64,000 nt of DNA from Triticum aestivum. Its lineage: Eukaryota; Streptophyta; Magnoliopsida; Poales; Poaceae. A program made the position numbers and the translations under genes. Location: NCBI RefSeq assembly GCF_018294505.1, contig NC_057807.1:142094461-142158460 (forward strand), written 5' to 3'. Of the stretch, positions 22,180 to 33,495 are shown in pieces (position 1 is the first letter of the stretch; each line of letters opens with the position of its first letter). Under the pieces are notes generated by a model. The model ran no database searches and was not told where the DNA came from. It saw only the letters and a list, made by a program, of their open reading frames with translations.

Positions 22180-22677
22180 ATGCCCCGACCGTTAGCGCGA
22201 GCGCGACACCTTCCACCCAAATCACCAACCCATCCACCAAATGAGTGCCGTCCTAAGCCATGGTGCACGCAATATAGCCAGGATCTCAAGGAGCATTTGG
22301 CAGCGGAGAAGCAAATCGCGGCCGCACGCGCGGATGAGGTCGCGATGGCTGCCATTTATGCCAACCCCCAGATCTTGGAGGAGCACGTCGCCATCGAGGC
22401 CACAGTCAACGCCTCGCGTGCCGACGCTGCGATGTGGTTGGCTGCTTTAAACGATAGTTCGTGGCGTTTTCTTGAGGCCACCGCCGGTGCCTTCGATGAA
22501 GACTACGAGGTGTTTTCTCAATGTGCACGTGCTTACCTCATCTCGAGAGCCAGCAGGTTGGTGCCAGGAGCGGCTCAGGCAACTCACCACTACAACGAGG
22601 GCACCCATGACGCAGAGGCCTTGCCCTCTTCCATGTCCAAGGAGCCAATCGTCATCGATATCTCCAACAATGAGTAG
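22180..22677 (+). CDS. 165-residue protein with two ~31-residue repeats; likely 5' part of a B3-domain locus
   Basis: An uninterrupted frame starts at ATG 22180 and ends at TAG 22675-22677. After a Pro/Arg-rich start, two diverged repeats follow (about residues 38-68 and 68-99), each built on E-H-(L/V)-A and A-(A/S)-R-A-D. The same repeat type occurs four times in the ORF at 53096. The C-terminus SKEPIVIDISNNE resembles the linker seen in some plant B3 proteins. A B3 remnant lies 950 bp downstream across an intron-like stretch of 247 bp repeats. I infer one decayed gene, but the stop at 22675 means the two parts cannot be read as one protein without an alternative splice site. No function is assigned. 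Confidence 0.45.
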   Translation: MPRPLARARHLPPKSPTHPPNECRPKPWCTQYSQDLKEHLAAEKQIAAARADEVAMAAIYANPQILEEHVAIEATVNASRADAAMWLAALNDSSWRFLEATAGAFDEDYEVFSQCARAYLISRASRLVPGAAQATHHYNEGTHDAEALPSSMSKEPIVIDISNNE

Positions 22678-22799
22678 CTTGTCTTATTAGCTCACTATAA
22701 GGACCCATGTTCAGTTTGCTAGCTACTGCCTTTCCTTACCAAATTCTAGTGAATTGTGCTATCTACTTTTACCATGCAATCTTCTGCTCTAGTGTATAT

Positions 22800-23560
22800 G
22801 TTCTATATGTCGTGCAATGTGGTGTTCAGTTAACTGTTTGGTTCAATTCTGCAAATGTGATGTTCAATTCTTAGGGTGCAATTTTCCAAGTTGTCAAGCA
22901 TGCTTGGTTTGGTTAACTATCCGATCTTCTATTAGGAGTATGTTATATTGTGCAATGTGGTGCTCAGTTGATGTTTGGTTCATTTGTTGTGGTGTTTCGT
23001 TAACTATTTGGTTCCATTCTGCAATGCGATGTTCAATTGTTGTGTGTGCATTCTGTTATTGTATACCATGTGAGAAATAAATCGAATTTGGTTGTACTAA
23101 ATACATGAGAAACAAATACAATTGCTATATTTCCAAGTTGTTAAGCATGCTTCATTTGGTTAATTGTCTGATCTTCTATTAGGAATATGTTATATTGTGC
23201 AATGTGGTGCTCAGTTAACGTTCGGTTCATTTGTTGTGGTGTTTAGTTAACTATTTGGTTCAATTCTGTAATGCGATGTTCAATTGTTGTGTGTGCATTC
23301 TGTTATTGTATACCATGTGAGAAATAAATCGAATTTGGCTGTACTAAATACATGAGAAACAAATACAATAGCTATATTTCCAAGTTGTTAAGCATGCTTG
23401 GTTTGGTTAATTGTATGATCTTCTATTAGGAGTATGTTATATTTGTGCAATGTGGTGCTTAGTTAACGGTTGGTTCATTTGTTGCGGTGTTTGGTTCAAT
23501 TCTGCAATGCGATGTTCAATTGTTGTGGCTGCATTCTGTTATTATATACTATTATACCAT
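22800..23560 (+). repeat. 247 bp tandem repeat in an intron-like region
   Basis: gatcttctattagga occurs near 22923, 23170 and 23417, a spacing of 247 bp each time. Around it the units share gtgcaatgtggtgctcagtt, caattgttgtgtgtgcattc and gaaacaaatacaat. About three full units and one partial unit lie between the repeat ORF and the B3 remnant. The sequence is T-rich, like a plant intron. Confidence 0.8.
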
Positions 23561-23626
23561 GTCTTTTTTATTCCTTTGCCCCATTTCCAATATAGAGAAG
23601 ATATTTATGCACATCCTTGTTTTCAG

Positions 23627-23877
23627 GCCTTTCCAAAACAGTTCACTGATGAGTACCTCTCAAACCACTTGTATGGACAGGAGCGAGGAAGGTATTCATA
23701 CAACACCCACAGTTCAATATTGAAGTGTTCCTGAAGAGGACGAAGGATGGATGGTCAATCATCCACAGGCACTGACCTAAAGTTGCAAAGACCTTCAACA
23801 TCAATGAAGGCTCACTATTCGCCTTCCGCTTCAGCAGTTTTCCCGATGAGATGCATCTGTCTATGTACCATCTATGA
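23627..23877 (+). pseudogene. B3 DNA-binding domain remnant
   Basis: After a good splice acceptor (ttttcag, ending 23626), the frame reads FPKQFTDEYLSNHLYG. It then shifts near 23690 into a frame from 23692 reading EVFLKRTKDGWSIIH, KVAKTFNINEGSLFAFRF and DEMHLSMYHL. These follow the B3 order: substrate-facing strand, the K-R-x-x-x-G-W strand, the K..A..F.I.EG.x.F.F helix and strand, and a final hydrophobic strand. A TGA at 23773-23775 stands at the expected Trp. The domain ends at TGA 23875-23877. B3 proteins are nuclear DNA-binding regulators. This copy is broken by a frameshift and a stop. Confidence 0.7.
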
Positions 23878-24100
23878 TGCTCATTTCGAAAGGTTCTAGA
23901 TGTTGCATGTGAAACTTGGTGCTGGTGCAGTTGTGTAATGGGGTAGCTGAGTGCTGAAGCAATATCATGTTGTACTCTGACGTATTTCAATTATGAAATC
24001 TTGCTTCCTTAATATGGGAATGAAATATATTATGTGTTTAATATGAATGTCAATTAGATTAATAAATGGATTATTAATAATAGGGCATTAGCCTGCTAGT
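23878..24100 (+). other. 3' flank of the B3 remnant
   Basis: AT-rich sequence with gaatgaaatata- and aataaatgg-like words that could serve as polyadenylation signals (about 24020-24070). No gene is seen. Confidence 0.35.
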
Positions 24101-24760
24101 TGCTTTTTTCTATTGCAAATGGTTATTGAGAAAATACCGTGGGCGATGACCTAAGGCAACGCACATAGTTTCTAGGAATAGGCCGTCTTGGATCGATGAG
24201 CAATCACACACGACATTCTCTTCAAAACTATTTGCGTTAGGCCACCTTGCGCAAACGTTTACCGCATAAAAGCTGTGTGTGATGGACAGCCTTTGCCACA
24301 CAGTTTCTTCTATGCATCGTGTGTGATGCATTCAATAACACAAACGATAAAATTATTAATATTGTGTGCGACAGGAAGGCCATCACAAACGATTTAACGG
24401 GGAAAATTGTGTGTGATGTACCTACGAACGGAAATGCTTTCCTTGCAGCGACTGTGTGGGATGTATATATGAACGGAAACGTTTAGCGGGGACTGACTGT
24501 GTGGGATGTACTTATAACCGTATTTGCTCGCTCACCGGCCGCACACGACCTCATTTTGCCAAGCGTGTGTGCCAGGAGGGCATATCCCCGATGGTTCTGG
24601 GTCGTGTGGGAAGGACCCCCCTGTCGCCCACACTCACTAGGTGACGGTTCCGAATGCCGTTGCGGAAAGGGGTTAAAAACCGTTTGTATAGCACTGACGC
24701 ATACCAGTGCACATTGCTTAGCCAAGCTATGACCATAAGCGGGTGAGACCACATCAATTA
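24101..24760. mobile_element. repeat-rich end of a DNA transposon, possibly CACTA-type
   Basis: Units of the form tgtgtg(t/g)gatgta(c/t)...(c/g)aacggaaa recur at about 24410, 24450 and 24500, with related gtgtgtgatg words on both strands from 24180. Clusters of short subterminal repeats like these are typical of CACTA ends. I could not find CACTA termini or a target duplication, so the class is tentative. Confidence 0.4.
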
Positions 24761-25064
24761 TGAAAGTTAATGCTTTTTTGATGATTGTTTAAAGAGAACA
24801 TAATGTTAGTGAATCATCTGGGCAGATTGGTTATTTTTTCATCGAGTGATTGTAGGCTGTATTCACCGTGCAGATACGAAGAGACTATATGGGTTCCAAG
24901 TTAAGTAGCTTCCACGATAACTGCATGTCATTTGGGCTCTATATTTACTAAGTTGTGGGAACCTGGCCCTATAGACAAGCTGATGTAGTTATAAGTAGGT
25001 TGGACTGGGTCTACTAGGTGACTTAGGTTACTGCCTCTAAAAGGTCTCGTCTCAGTTTTTTATG
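24761..25064. other. unassigned spacer
   Basis: No gene, repeat or domain is recognised here. Confidence 0.4.
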
Positions 25065-26192
25065 TTCTGCAAGTGCACAAGGTTATGTAGCAATTTCATG
25101 ATAAGTAAGGTTTGTCAATCCCTTAGGGAGAGAAAAGGAAGGCCCTACTATCCGCGCAACTTTCCTCACTTACGCAACTATGTTCACACCCAAACCAGAG
25201 TTTGGAAATAGTTCACTAAAGTCAGTTCCTAGGGGAAATAATAAAAGGCGAGAATTAAACTAAATACCAGAGCAAACAAAAGATAAATATTGAACTATAC
25301 AAAGAAAATAAACTTCAGAGAAGTAATGTGATGTTTTAGATGAGTACAATGGCATCAGGTAAAACCTCATTCTGATCCGACATTGAATGGAGTTAAGCCT
25401 TTCGACTATCAGCACATACGATTGAGTTAGTGCCGGCATTATATGATATGTGCAATCTACAGATGGTGGGAGGTCCTGCACATAACATTGTCTCTCAAGC
25501 AATGCCATATTGACACAACTCAACCGTTCTTCTTCATGTCCTATACCAGCGGCGGTAATAGAAATTCATTAAGGTCACGAGGACTATACTGAGGGCAATA
25601 AGTTCTATGGACAACCGTGACTCCTAGAATACCGTGACTCCAACTGTCACCCGAAGGTCTATCGGATCGCACAACCATCTACCAACTCATGTGTGGCCTC
25701 GGAGTTGGATGTCTCCAACTACGTCGATGGATCGAGCATATTCAGTCACTAAGTTACCACGTGGGTAAATAATCAACACGGACAAGACACATAAATAAAT
25801 GACGCATATTAAATAATTGCTTACTAGTTGATCGACCCATAGTCAACAATTACTCAAATAACATCACATATAAAGAGGGCTCAAGAGTTGTTATACCCCA
25901 TCACAGGGACTGTGATGGGGGAAGGGGTGTTGGTGAAGATGATCCGGCGGCTCCCTTCCAGTCTTCCTCCAAGGTGGCAACAATGAATATGGAGGCTTGG
26001 CACAACCCCCAAGTGCTCTTGATGTGGAGGTGGCTAGATGTGGAGAGATGAGAATAATTAATATGATGAATGAGATGATGGTGGCGGCTACCATCATCAT
26101 CTTATGTACATGTAATTGGCTCAATGGGACATAATATACTGAGATAATATGCAACAAATGAGCTGTAAAAATGTGTATAAAATAAGCCATCA
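25065..26192 (-). mobile_element. minus-strand LTR of an Athila-type element
   Basis: Read on the minus strand, the LTR starts TGATGGCTTATTTTATACAC at 26192, directly after a polypurine tract (gattggggaggt, 26193-26204). It runs to about 25065, ending near ggtttgtcaatccc on the plus strand, which mirrors the gggattgacaa end of related LTRs. The inner end is approximate. It is a 3' LTR because the tract precedes it. Confidence 0.6.
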
Positions 26193-27418
26193 ACCTCCCC
26201 AATCTTAAACCTTGCTCATCCTCGAGAAAGAAGGTTGATTACCTAAGCTCATTGTTGCTAACTCTAAAGCATGCATTGAAAACCAAAGTCCATAAGTGTA
26301 TCCCTATCTTTCATGCAATCTTGTAAAAGTTAGCTAGCATGGGACTAATACCTATAATCGTCTTTTTGTGGAGTCAAAATTAACATAGCCAAAAGGTTTA
26401 GAGAGAATTCAATATTATGTTGGGAACAAAGCGATGCCGATCATAGACAAAAAATATATGCATTAGTGATCGCTTCAAAAACACCAACCCAAGGCATACC
26501 ATATACAATAGTATCCACATGCATCAATCAACCACTCAACTACCAATGCAGAGCTGAGCGCAAGCCTATGCATCATACTTATCGGGAAGAATAAAATAAT
26601 AATTTGAGTTTGAAAAGTAAAAAACAAAGAAAGTCTTGCATTAATGCAGTTGGCCATTAGGCAATGGAGAAGACCTTATGATCGATGTTAACACAAGGAG
26701 TAGGGATTGCCACACAACTAGGATGCACACAAAGCTATGAATATGTGAAAGCTATCTTATGGAATAAGTGGGGATGCATCCAACTTGCTTGCTCATGAAG
26801 ACCTCAAGCATTTGAGGAAGCTTGTCATCGAAATATACAAGCCAAGTTCTATAGTGTAATTCCCCACTAGTATATGACATGAAGTTCATGAAACTTTCTA
26901 CTTTCTAATGCATGAAGCGATGCTACTTTGAAGCACTCAGTGTATACTAAAAAGGATAATGGCGTTGCTTCTTTTCTCTTCCACACCTTTTTGTACTTTT
27001 TTCTTTTTTTGTGGCACCTCTATGGTGCATATTTTATTTGCTCTCTCTCTCTCTCTCTCTCTCTCTGGTAGAAAAAACCTTTCAATGATGAACAATACAC
27101 TCTCTATTTGACACACTTCAACTAAATGTAAACATAACTCAAACTAAAAACATGAGAGAAACACTATATGAATACCTCTCGCAGTGTACCACGATGTGCA
27201 ATGATCCAGCGTAGCATAGACATCGTAAAACTAACAAACCATAAAAAAATATCGTGGTATCCATACTATGATCATGCAAAGCAAATAGCAATGAATAATA
27301 TGTATCTAGTCATGTAATGTAATATGCAAGGCGATATACTCGGAATGGGTATGAAAAAGCCATGGTAGGTAGGTATGGTGGCTGTTTTGTGGAGACGTTG
27401 GGTTTATGTGTAGAAGAA
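26193..27418 (-). mobile_element. 3' internal region of the same minus-strand element
   Basis: Starting at the polypurine tract, the minus strand reads back through ctcgaggatgagcaaggttt, a phrase typical just upstream of Athila-type 3' LTRs, into a long untranslated region without coding sequence. A (CT)n microsatellite lies at about 27040-27066. The region is cut at 27419 by the 3' LTR of another minus-strand element. Confidence 0.55.
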
Positions 27419-28391
27419 TGCTACTTGTGAGCCATGTTGGGATTTCCTCAAAGAGGAGAGGATGATGAAGAATAGTAGAGATAAGTATTTCCATCAGTTT
27501 CGAACCAAGGTTATCAATCCAGTAGGAGTACCACGTGAAACCTCGTTAACAACACCTACACACAAAAGAGCAAATACTTGCACCCAACACGATCAAGGGG
27601 ATTGTCAATCCCCATGGCGGTTATTTCCAAGGATCAAATCTGATAGTGATAGATAGATAAATAAAACACAAAAATAATATATGATAAAGGTATACCTGGG
27701 GCCATATTTTTCAGTAGAGGCTTCTCTCTCGAACAAAAAGCATATGGTGGGTAAACAAATTACAGTTGGGAAATTGATAGAAATGCGCATAGTTATGACG
27801 ATATTCAAGTCAATGATCATGTGTATATAGGCATCACGTCTGAGACAAGTAGACCGACTCTTGCCTACATCTACTACTATTATTCCACCCATCGACCACT
27901 ATCCAGCATGCATCTAGAGTACTAAGATTATGAAAAATAGAGTAATGCCTTAAGCAAGATGACATGATGTAGACAAAGTAAATCCAACCAATATGAATAA
28001 ACCCTATCATTTTCCCCTTAATGGAAACAATACAAATATGTGTCATGTCCCCTTCTGTCACCGGGATTGAGCACTGCAAGATTGAACACATTACAAAGCA
28101 CCTCTCCGATTGCAAGATAAATCAATCTAGTTGGCCGAACCATACGGATAGATCGGAAAGAAATACAAAGCTATAACAATCATGCATAAAAGAATTCAAA
28201 GAAGAATCAATTATTATTCATGAATAATATGATCACAAACCCACAACTCAGCGGATCCTAGCAAACACACCGCAAAAGAAGATTACATCGAATAGATCTC
28301 CAAGAACATCAAGGAGAACATTGTATTGAAGATCAAAGAGAGAGAAAAGGCCATTTAGCTACTAGCTATGGACTTGTAGGTCTATGGTAAA
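27419..28391 (-). mobile_element. minus-strand Athila-type LTR, distal part
   Basis: This is the 3' part of a ~1.5 kb LTR of the family seen at 8145, in reverse orientation. Minus-strand words such as gttctccttgatgttcttgg and gcatgctggatagtggtcga match the plus copy at about 8700-9120. It ends in ...acaagtagca at 27419. The LTR was split at 28387-28391 (duplication gtaaa) by the element 28392-38014 and resumes at 38015. No primer-binding site follows its end, consistent with a 3' LTR facing left. Confidence 0.8.
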
Positions 28392-29810
28392 TGATACGTC
28401 TCCGTCGTATCTACTTTTCCAAACACTTTTGCCCTTGTTTTGGACTCTAACTTGTATGATTTGAATGGAACTAACCCGGACTGACGATGTTTTTAGCAGA
28501 ATTGCCATGATGTTGTTTTATGTGCAGAAAATAAAAATTCTCGGAATGACCTGAAACTCCACGGAACATCTTAGAAAAAACAATAAAAAATCCTCACCAA
28601 AGATGAAGGCCAGGGGGCCCACACCCTGCTCACGAGGGTGGGGGGCGCCCCCCTAGGGCGCGCCCCCCTACCTCGTGGGCCCCTTGGTGGCCCTCCGACG
28701 CCAACTCCAACTCCATATATTGGCTTTCGGGGAGAAAAAAATCAGAGAGAAGAAATCATCGCGTTTTACGATACGGAGCCGCCGCCAAGCTATAATCTCT
28801 CTCGGGAGGGCTGATCTGGAGTCCATTCGGGGGCTCCGGGGAGGGGGATTCGTCGCCGTCGTCATCATCAACCACCCTCCATCACCAATTTCATGATGCT
28901 CACCGCTGTGCATGAGTAATTCCATCGTAGGCCTGCTGGACGGTGATGGGTTGGATGAGATTTATCATGTAATCGAGTTAGTTTTGTTAGAGTTTGATCC
29001 CTAGTATCCACTATGTTCTGAGATTGATGTTGCTATGACTTTTGCTATGCTTAATGCTTGTCACTAGGGCCCGAGTGCCATGATTTCAGCTCTGAACCTA
29101 TTATGTTTTCATGAATATATGTGTGTTCTTGATCATATCTTGCAAGTCTATAGTCACCTACTATGTGTTATGATCCGGCAACCCCGAAGTGACAATAATC
29201 GGGACCACTCCCGGTGATGACCATAGGTTGAGGAGTTCATGTATTCACTATGTGCTAATGCTTTGTTCCAGTTCTCTATTAAAAGGAGACCTTAATATCC
29301 CTTAGTTTCCAATAGGACCCCGCTGCCACGGGAGGGTTGGACAAAAGATGTCATGCAAGTTCTTTTCCATAAGCACGTATGACTATATACGGAATACATG
29401 ACTACATTGCATTGATGAATTGGATCTAGTTCTGTGTCACCCTATGTTATGACTGTTACATGACAAACCGCATCCCGCATAATTATCCATCACTAATCCG
29501 GTGCCTACGAGTTTACCATATACTGGTTTTCGCTTATTTACTTTTCCGTTGCTACTGTTACAATCACTACAAAATACCAAAAACATTACTTTTGCTGTCT
29601 TTACTTTTGTTACCATTACCACCACTATCATATTACTTTGCTACTAAACACTTTGTTGCAGATACTAAATTTCCAGGTGTGGTTGAATTGACAACTCAGC
29701 TGCTAATACTTGAGAATATTCTTTGGCTCCCCTTGTGTCGAATCAATAAATTTGGGTTGAATACTCTACCCTCGAAAACTGTTGCGATCCCCTATACTTG
29801 TGGGTTATCA
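28392..29810 (+). repeat. 5' LTR of the pol-less element
   Basis: The LTR starts TGATACGTCTCCGTCGTATC and ends CTTGTGGGTTATCA. It has a TATA-like catatatt at about 28715 and a G/C-rich palindromic segment at 28640-28680 (gggggcgcccccctagggcg) that is 17 bp shorter in the 3' copy. Confidence 0.92.
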
Positions 29811-29821
29811 AGACCTTTTTC

Positions 29822-29836
29822 TGGCGCCGTTGCCGG
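29822..29836 (+). other. primer-binding site of the pol-less element
   Basis: tggcgccgttgccgg lies 11 bp after the LTR end. It is the primer site usual in Athila-type elements, conventionally assigned to tRNA-Asp. Confidence 0.8.
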
Positions 29837-29888
29837 GGAGCATAGCTCTATTCTTTGAGTCACTTGGGATTTATATCTGCTGGACACT

Positions 29889-32710
29889 ATGAAGAACTTG
29901 AAAGATGATCGAACTACTATTTTTCCCTCAACTACGAGGGGAGGTAAGGAACTGCCATCTAGCCTTGCACTAGATTCTCCATCTGTTATAAGTAAGCTAG
30001 TGACACCTAAACCTGCTACTGCTATTAATTCTAATATGTCGCATGTTATTGATGATGCCACTTCTGCTATGCATGATACTTATGATGAAACTACTTCTAT
30101 GCTTGATACTACTGTGCCCCTTGGTGAATTTCTTGATGAACAAATTGCTAGGTCTAGAGAAAGAGAAATTATTGAACCTGAATACGATGATGATAGTGAT
30201 CATGAAAATATGCCTGCTATTCCTGAGGGTTATCTTTTTGATGCGGAATCTTCTGCAACTATTTTTGCTTGCCAGGATAGATATGAACTTAATAGGTTGC
30301 TAGTTAAATGGAGTAAAGAATCTTTTAGAGATAGAATGAGACCCGACCTGCTTTTGCGACTTCACCTATTTGTGTTCCCGATAAGGATTATTATGATTTT
30401 TCTGTTGATCCAGATATAATTACTTTGGTTGAATCTAATCCTTTTTATGGCTATGAATCTAAAACTGTTGTGGCACATCTTACTAAGTTAAATGATATAG
30501 CTGCCCTGTTTACTAATAATGAGAGATCGCGCTACCTTTATTTACTCAAAATATTTCCATTCTCATTAAAGGGTGATGCTAAGATATGGTTTAATTCTCT
30601 TGATCCTGGTTGTTTGCGTAGTCCCCAGGATATGATTTATTACTTCTCTGCTAAATATTTCCCTGCTCATAAGAAACAAGCTGCTTTGAGGGAAATATAC
30701 AACTTCGTGCAAAGTGAAGAAGAGAGTCTCCCACAAGCTTGGGGGAGGCTTCTCAAGTTACTTAATGCTTTGCCTGATCATCCTCTTAAGAAACCTGAAA
30801 TACTTGATATCTTTTATAATGGACTAACTGATGCTTCCAGAGATTACCTGGATAGTTGTGCTGGTTCTCTTTTCAGGGAAAGAACACCGAATGAAGCTGA
30901 AATTTTATTGAATAATATGTTGACAAATGAAAATAATTGGGCACCTCCCGAGCCAACTCCGGAGCCAGCTCCAGAGCCAATTACTGAGCCTATTCCTAAA
31001 CCAACTCCGAAGAAGAGAGGTGTTCTATTTATCAGTCCCGAAGATATGCAAGAGGCAAAGAAATTTATGAAAGAAAAAGGTATTAAAGCTGAAGATGTTA
31101 AGAATTTACCTCCTATTGAAGAAATACACGGTCTTAATTTACCGCTTGTTGAAGAAGTATATGATCTCAATTACTTATTCACTGAAGAACCTCCCGATAT
31201 CCCGACACAAGTAGTAAAGGTAAATTCTCTCTATAGATATGATAAAGCCGAAGTCCCTCCTACTAAAATTGCTAGTCAATGCTTGGATGAGTTTGATGAC
31301 TTTATGTTTAAGCAAGATGACTTTAATGCTTATTTTGGTAGACAAATAAAATAGAATACATTTATGATTAAATGCTTGGGTGATTATATGGCTGATATTA
31401 GAGGTGAACTTAAACTTGTTAGCAAACATGCTTCTATGGTTACCACTAAAGTAGAACAAGTACTTAAAGCTCAGAAAGAAGTGCTTGATGAAATGAATAG
31501 TAAGAAAAATGATTATGCTGTTAGAGTGGTTGCTAGAACTGGTAGAATGACTCAGGAACCTTTGTATCCTGAAGGCCACCCTAAGAGAATCGAGCAAGAT
31601 TCTCAGAGAAATAATATTGAGGTACCTAGTTCTTCTAAAAGGAAGAAACAGAAAAATGATAGGACTTTGCAAACTTCTAGTGAACCTATTGCTGAACCAC
31701 CTGAGAATCCAAATGATATCTCTATTTCTGATGTTGAAACACAATCAGGTGATGAACATGAACCTAGTGATAATGTTAATGATAATGTTCATGTTGATGC
31801 TCAACCTAGTAATGATAATGATGTAGAAGTTGAACCTGCTGTTGATCTTGATAACCCACAATCAAAGAATCAACATTATGATAAAAGAGACTTCGTTGCT
31901 AGGAAACATGGTAAAGAAAGGGAACCATGGGTTCAGAAACCCATGCCTTTTCCTCCGAAACCATGCAAGAAAAAGGATGATGAGGATTTTGAGCGCTTTG
32001 CTGAAATGATTAGACCCATCTTTTTGCGTATGCGATTAACTGATGTGCTCAAAACAAATCCTTATGCTAAGTATATGAAGGATATCATTACTAATAAAAG
32101 AAAGATACCGGAAGCTGAAATTTCCACCATGCTTGCTAATTATACTTTTAAGGGTGGAATACCAAAGAAACTTGGAGATCCAGGAGTACCTACTATACCA
32201 TGCTCCATTAAGAGAAATTATATTAAAACTGCTTTATGTGATCTTGGAGCCGGTGTCAGTGTTATGCCTCTCTCTTTATATCGTAGACTTGACTTGAATA
32301 AGTTGACACCTACTGAAATATCTTTGCAAATGGCTGATAAATCAACTACTATACCTGTCGGTATTTGTGAGGATGTGCCTGTTGTAGTTGCGAATGTTAC
32401 TATTTTAACGGACTTTGTTATTCTTGATATTCCCGAGGATGATATTATGTCTATTATTCTTGGAAGACCTTTCCTTAATACTGCAGGGGCTGTTATTGAT
32501 TGCAACAAAGGAAATGTCACTTTTCATGTTAATGGCAATGAGCACATGGTACATTTTCCGAGGAAACAACCGCAAGTTTATAGTATCAACTCTATTGGAA
32601 AAATTCCATCGATTATATTTGGAGGTTTTGAATTTCCTCTCCCTACTATCAAGAAAAAGTATGATATTCTTATTGTTGGGGATTTTCATATCCCCGTTGA
32701 GGTAACATAG
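29889..32710 (+). pseudogene. gag-protease of the pol-less element
   Basis: The frame opens at ATG 29889. After an acidic N-terminus a shift near 30345 moves it one frame over, where the retrotransposon gag core follows (ALFTNNERSRYLYLLKIFPF, KIWFNSLDPG, WGRLLKLLNALPDHPLKKPE). A TAG at 31352-31354 interrupts it before a charged linker. The aspartic protease is at about 32230-32500: ALCDLGAGVSVMPLSLYRRL holds the catalytic Asp, with ILGRPFLNTAGA as the second flap-side motif. The end is TAG at 32708-32710. Gag would package element RNA into particles and protease would mature them. Apart from one shift and one stop the sequence is well conserved. Confidence 0.88.
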
Positions 32711-33495
32711 TGTTATTCGAAATTTCTCCGGTTCTGTGTTATTCGGAATGAGTTTGTTAACAAGACTTGATCAACCTTGTTAGTGGGTTCATTTTGATGA
32801 TCACGAGATGGATGAAACTAGAAGCACAACTTTCTGTACCCTTTTTATATTTTCTGTTAGTTACTAGAAATAAAGTAAAATAGTATTTTTTTTCTGTCTG
32901 TTTCCTGATTATCCGTGCAATATAAAAATATCCCGAAAATAAAAGTCCTCAGAATGCCATGCCAATTTAATATGATTTTTTCGGAAATATTTGAGAATTT
33001 ACTGTGCAAAAATTACCACGGGGGGAGCTGCCACGTGGTCACGTGGGTGGAGGGCACGCCCGAACCCCCTGGGCACGCCCCCTGCCTCGTGGGCCCACGG
33101 TGGCCCTCCTCCACTTATTCATGCACCCATCTTCTTCCTCTGCCTCACACAAACACGAAAAACCAACTCAAGCACGAGTTCCAGCCCCCGTTGTTGTGAT
33201 TTTTAATCTCCTTGCTCAAAGCACCTCTCGCAAAACTGCTTGGGGAGATTGTTCCTTGGTATGTGACTCCTCCATTGGTCCAATTAGTTTTTGTTCTAGT
33301 GCTTTATTCATTGCAAATTTGTGCTACATAGGTGACCATGTTCTTGAGCTTGCATGTCAAATTTATATGGTTCCAAGTAGTTCTAATGGTTGATATAGGC
33401 CCTAGGCACTTGTGGGAGTTGTTGCTATCAATTTTATTGAAGTTGGCTCACCTTTATTTGAAGTTACTAAAAATTTCAGTTTATTTTAGAAGATA
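32711..33495 (+). other. short non-coding gap where pol would be expected
   Basis: Between protease and the second ORF there are only 785 bp, with no RT, RNase H or integrase motif in any frame. A second G/C-rich stretch with caagg-type cargo words (about 33020-33110) resembles the LTR leader, and cacacaaacacgaaaaacc may be a transcript leader for the next ORF. Confidence 0.6.
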
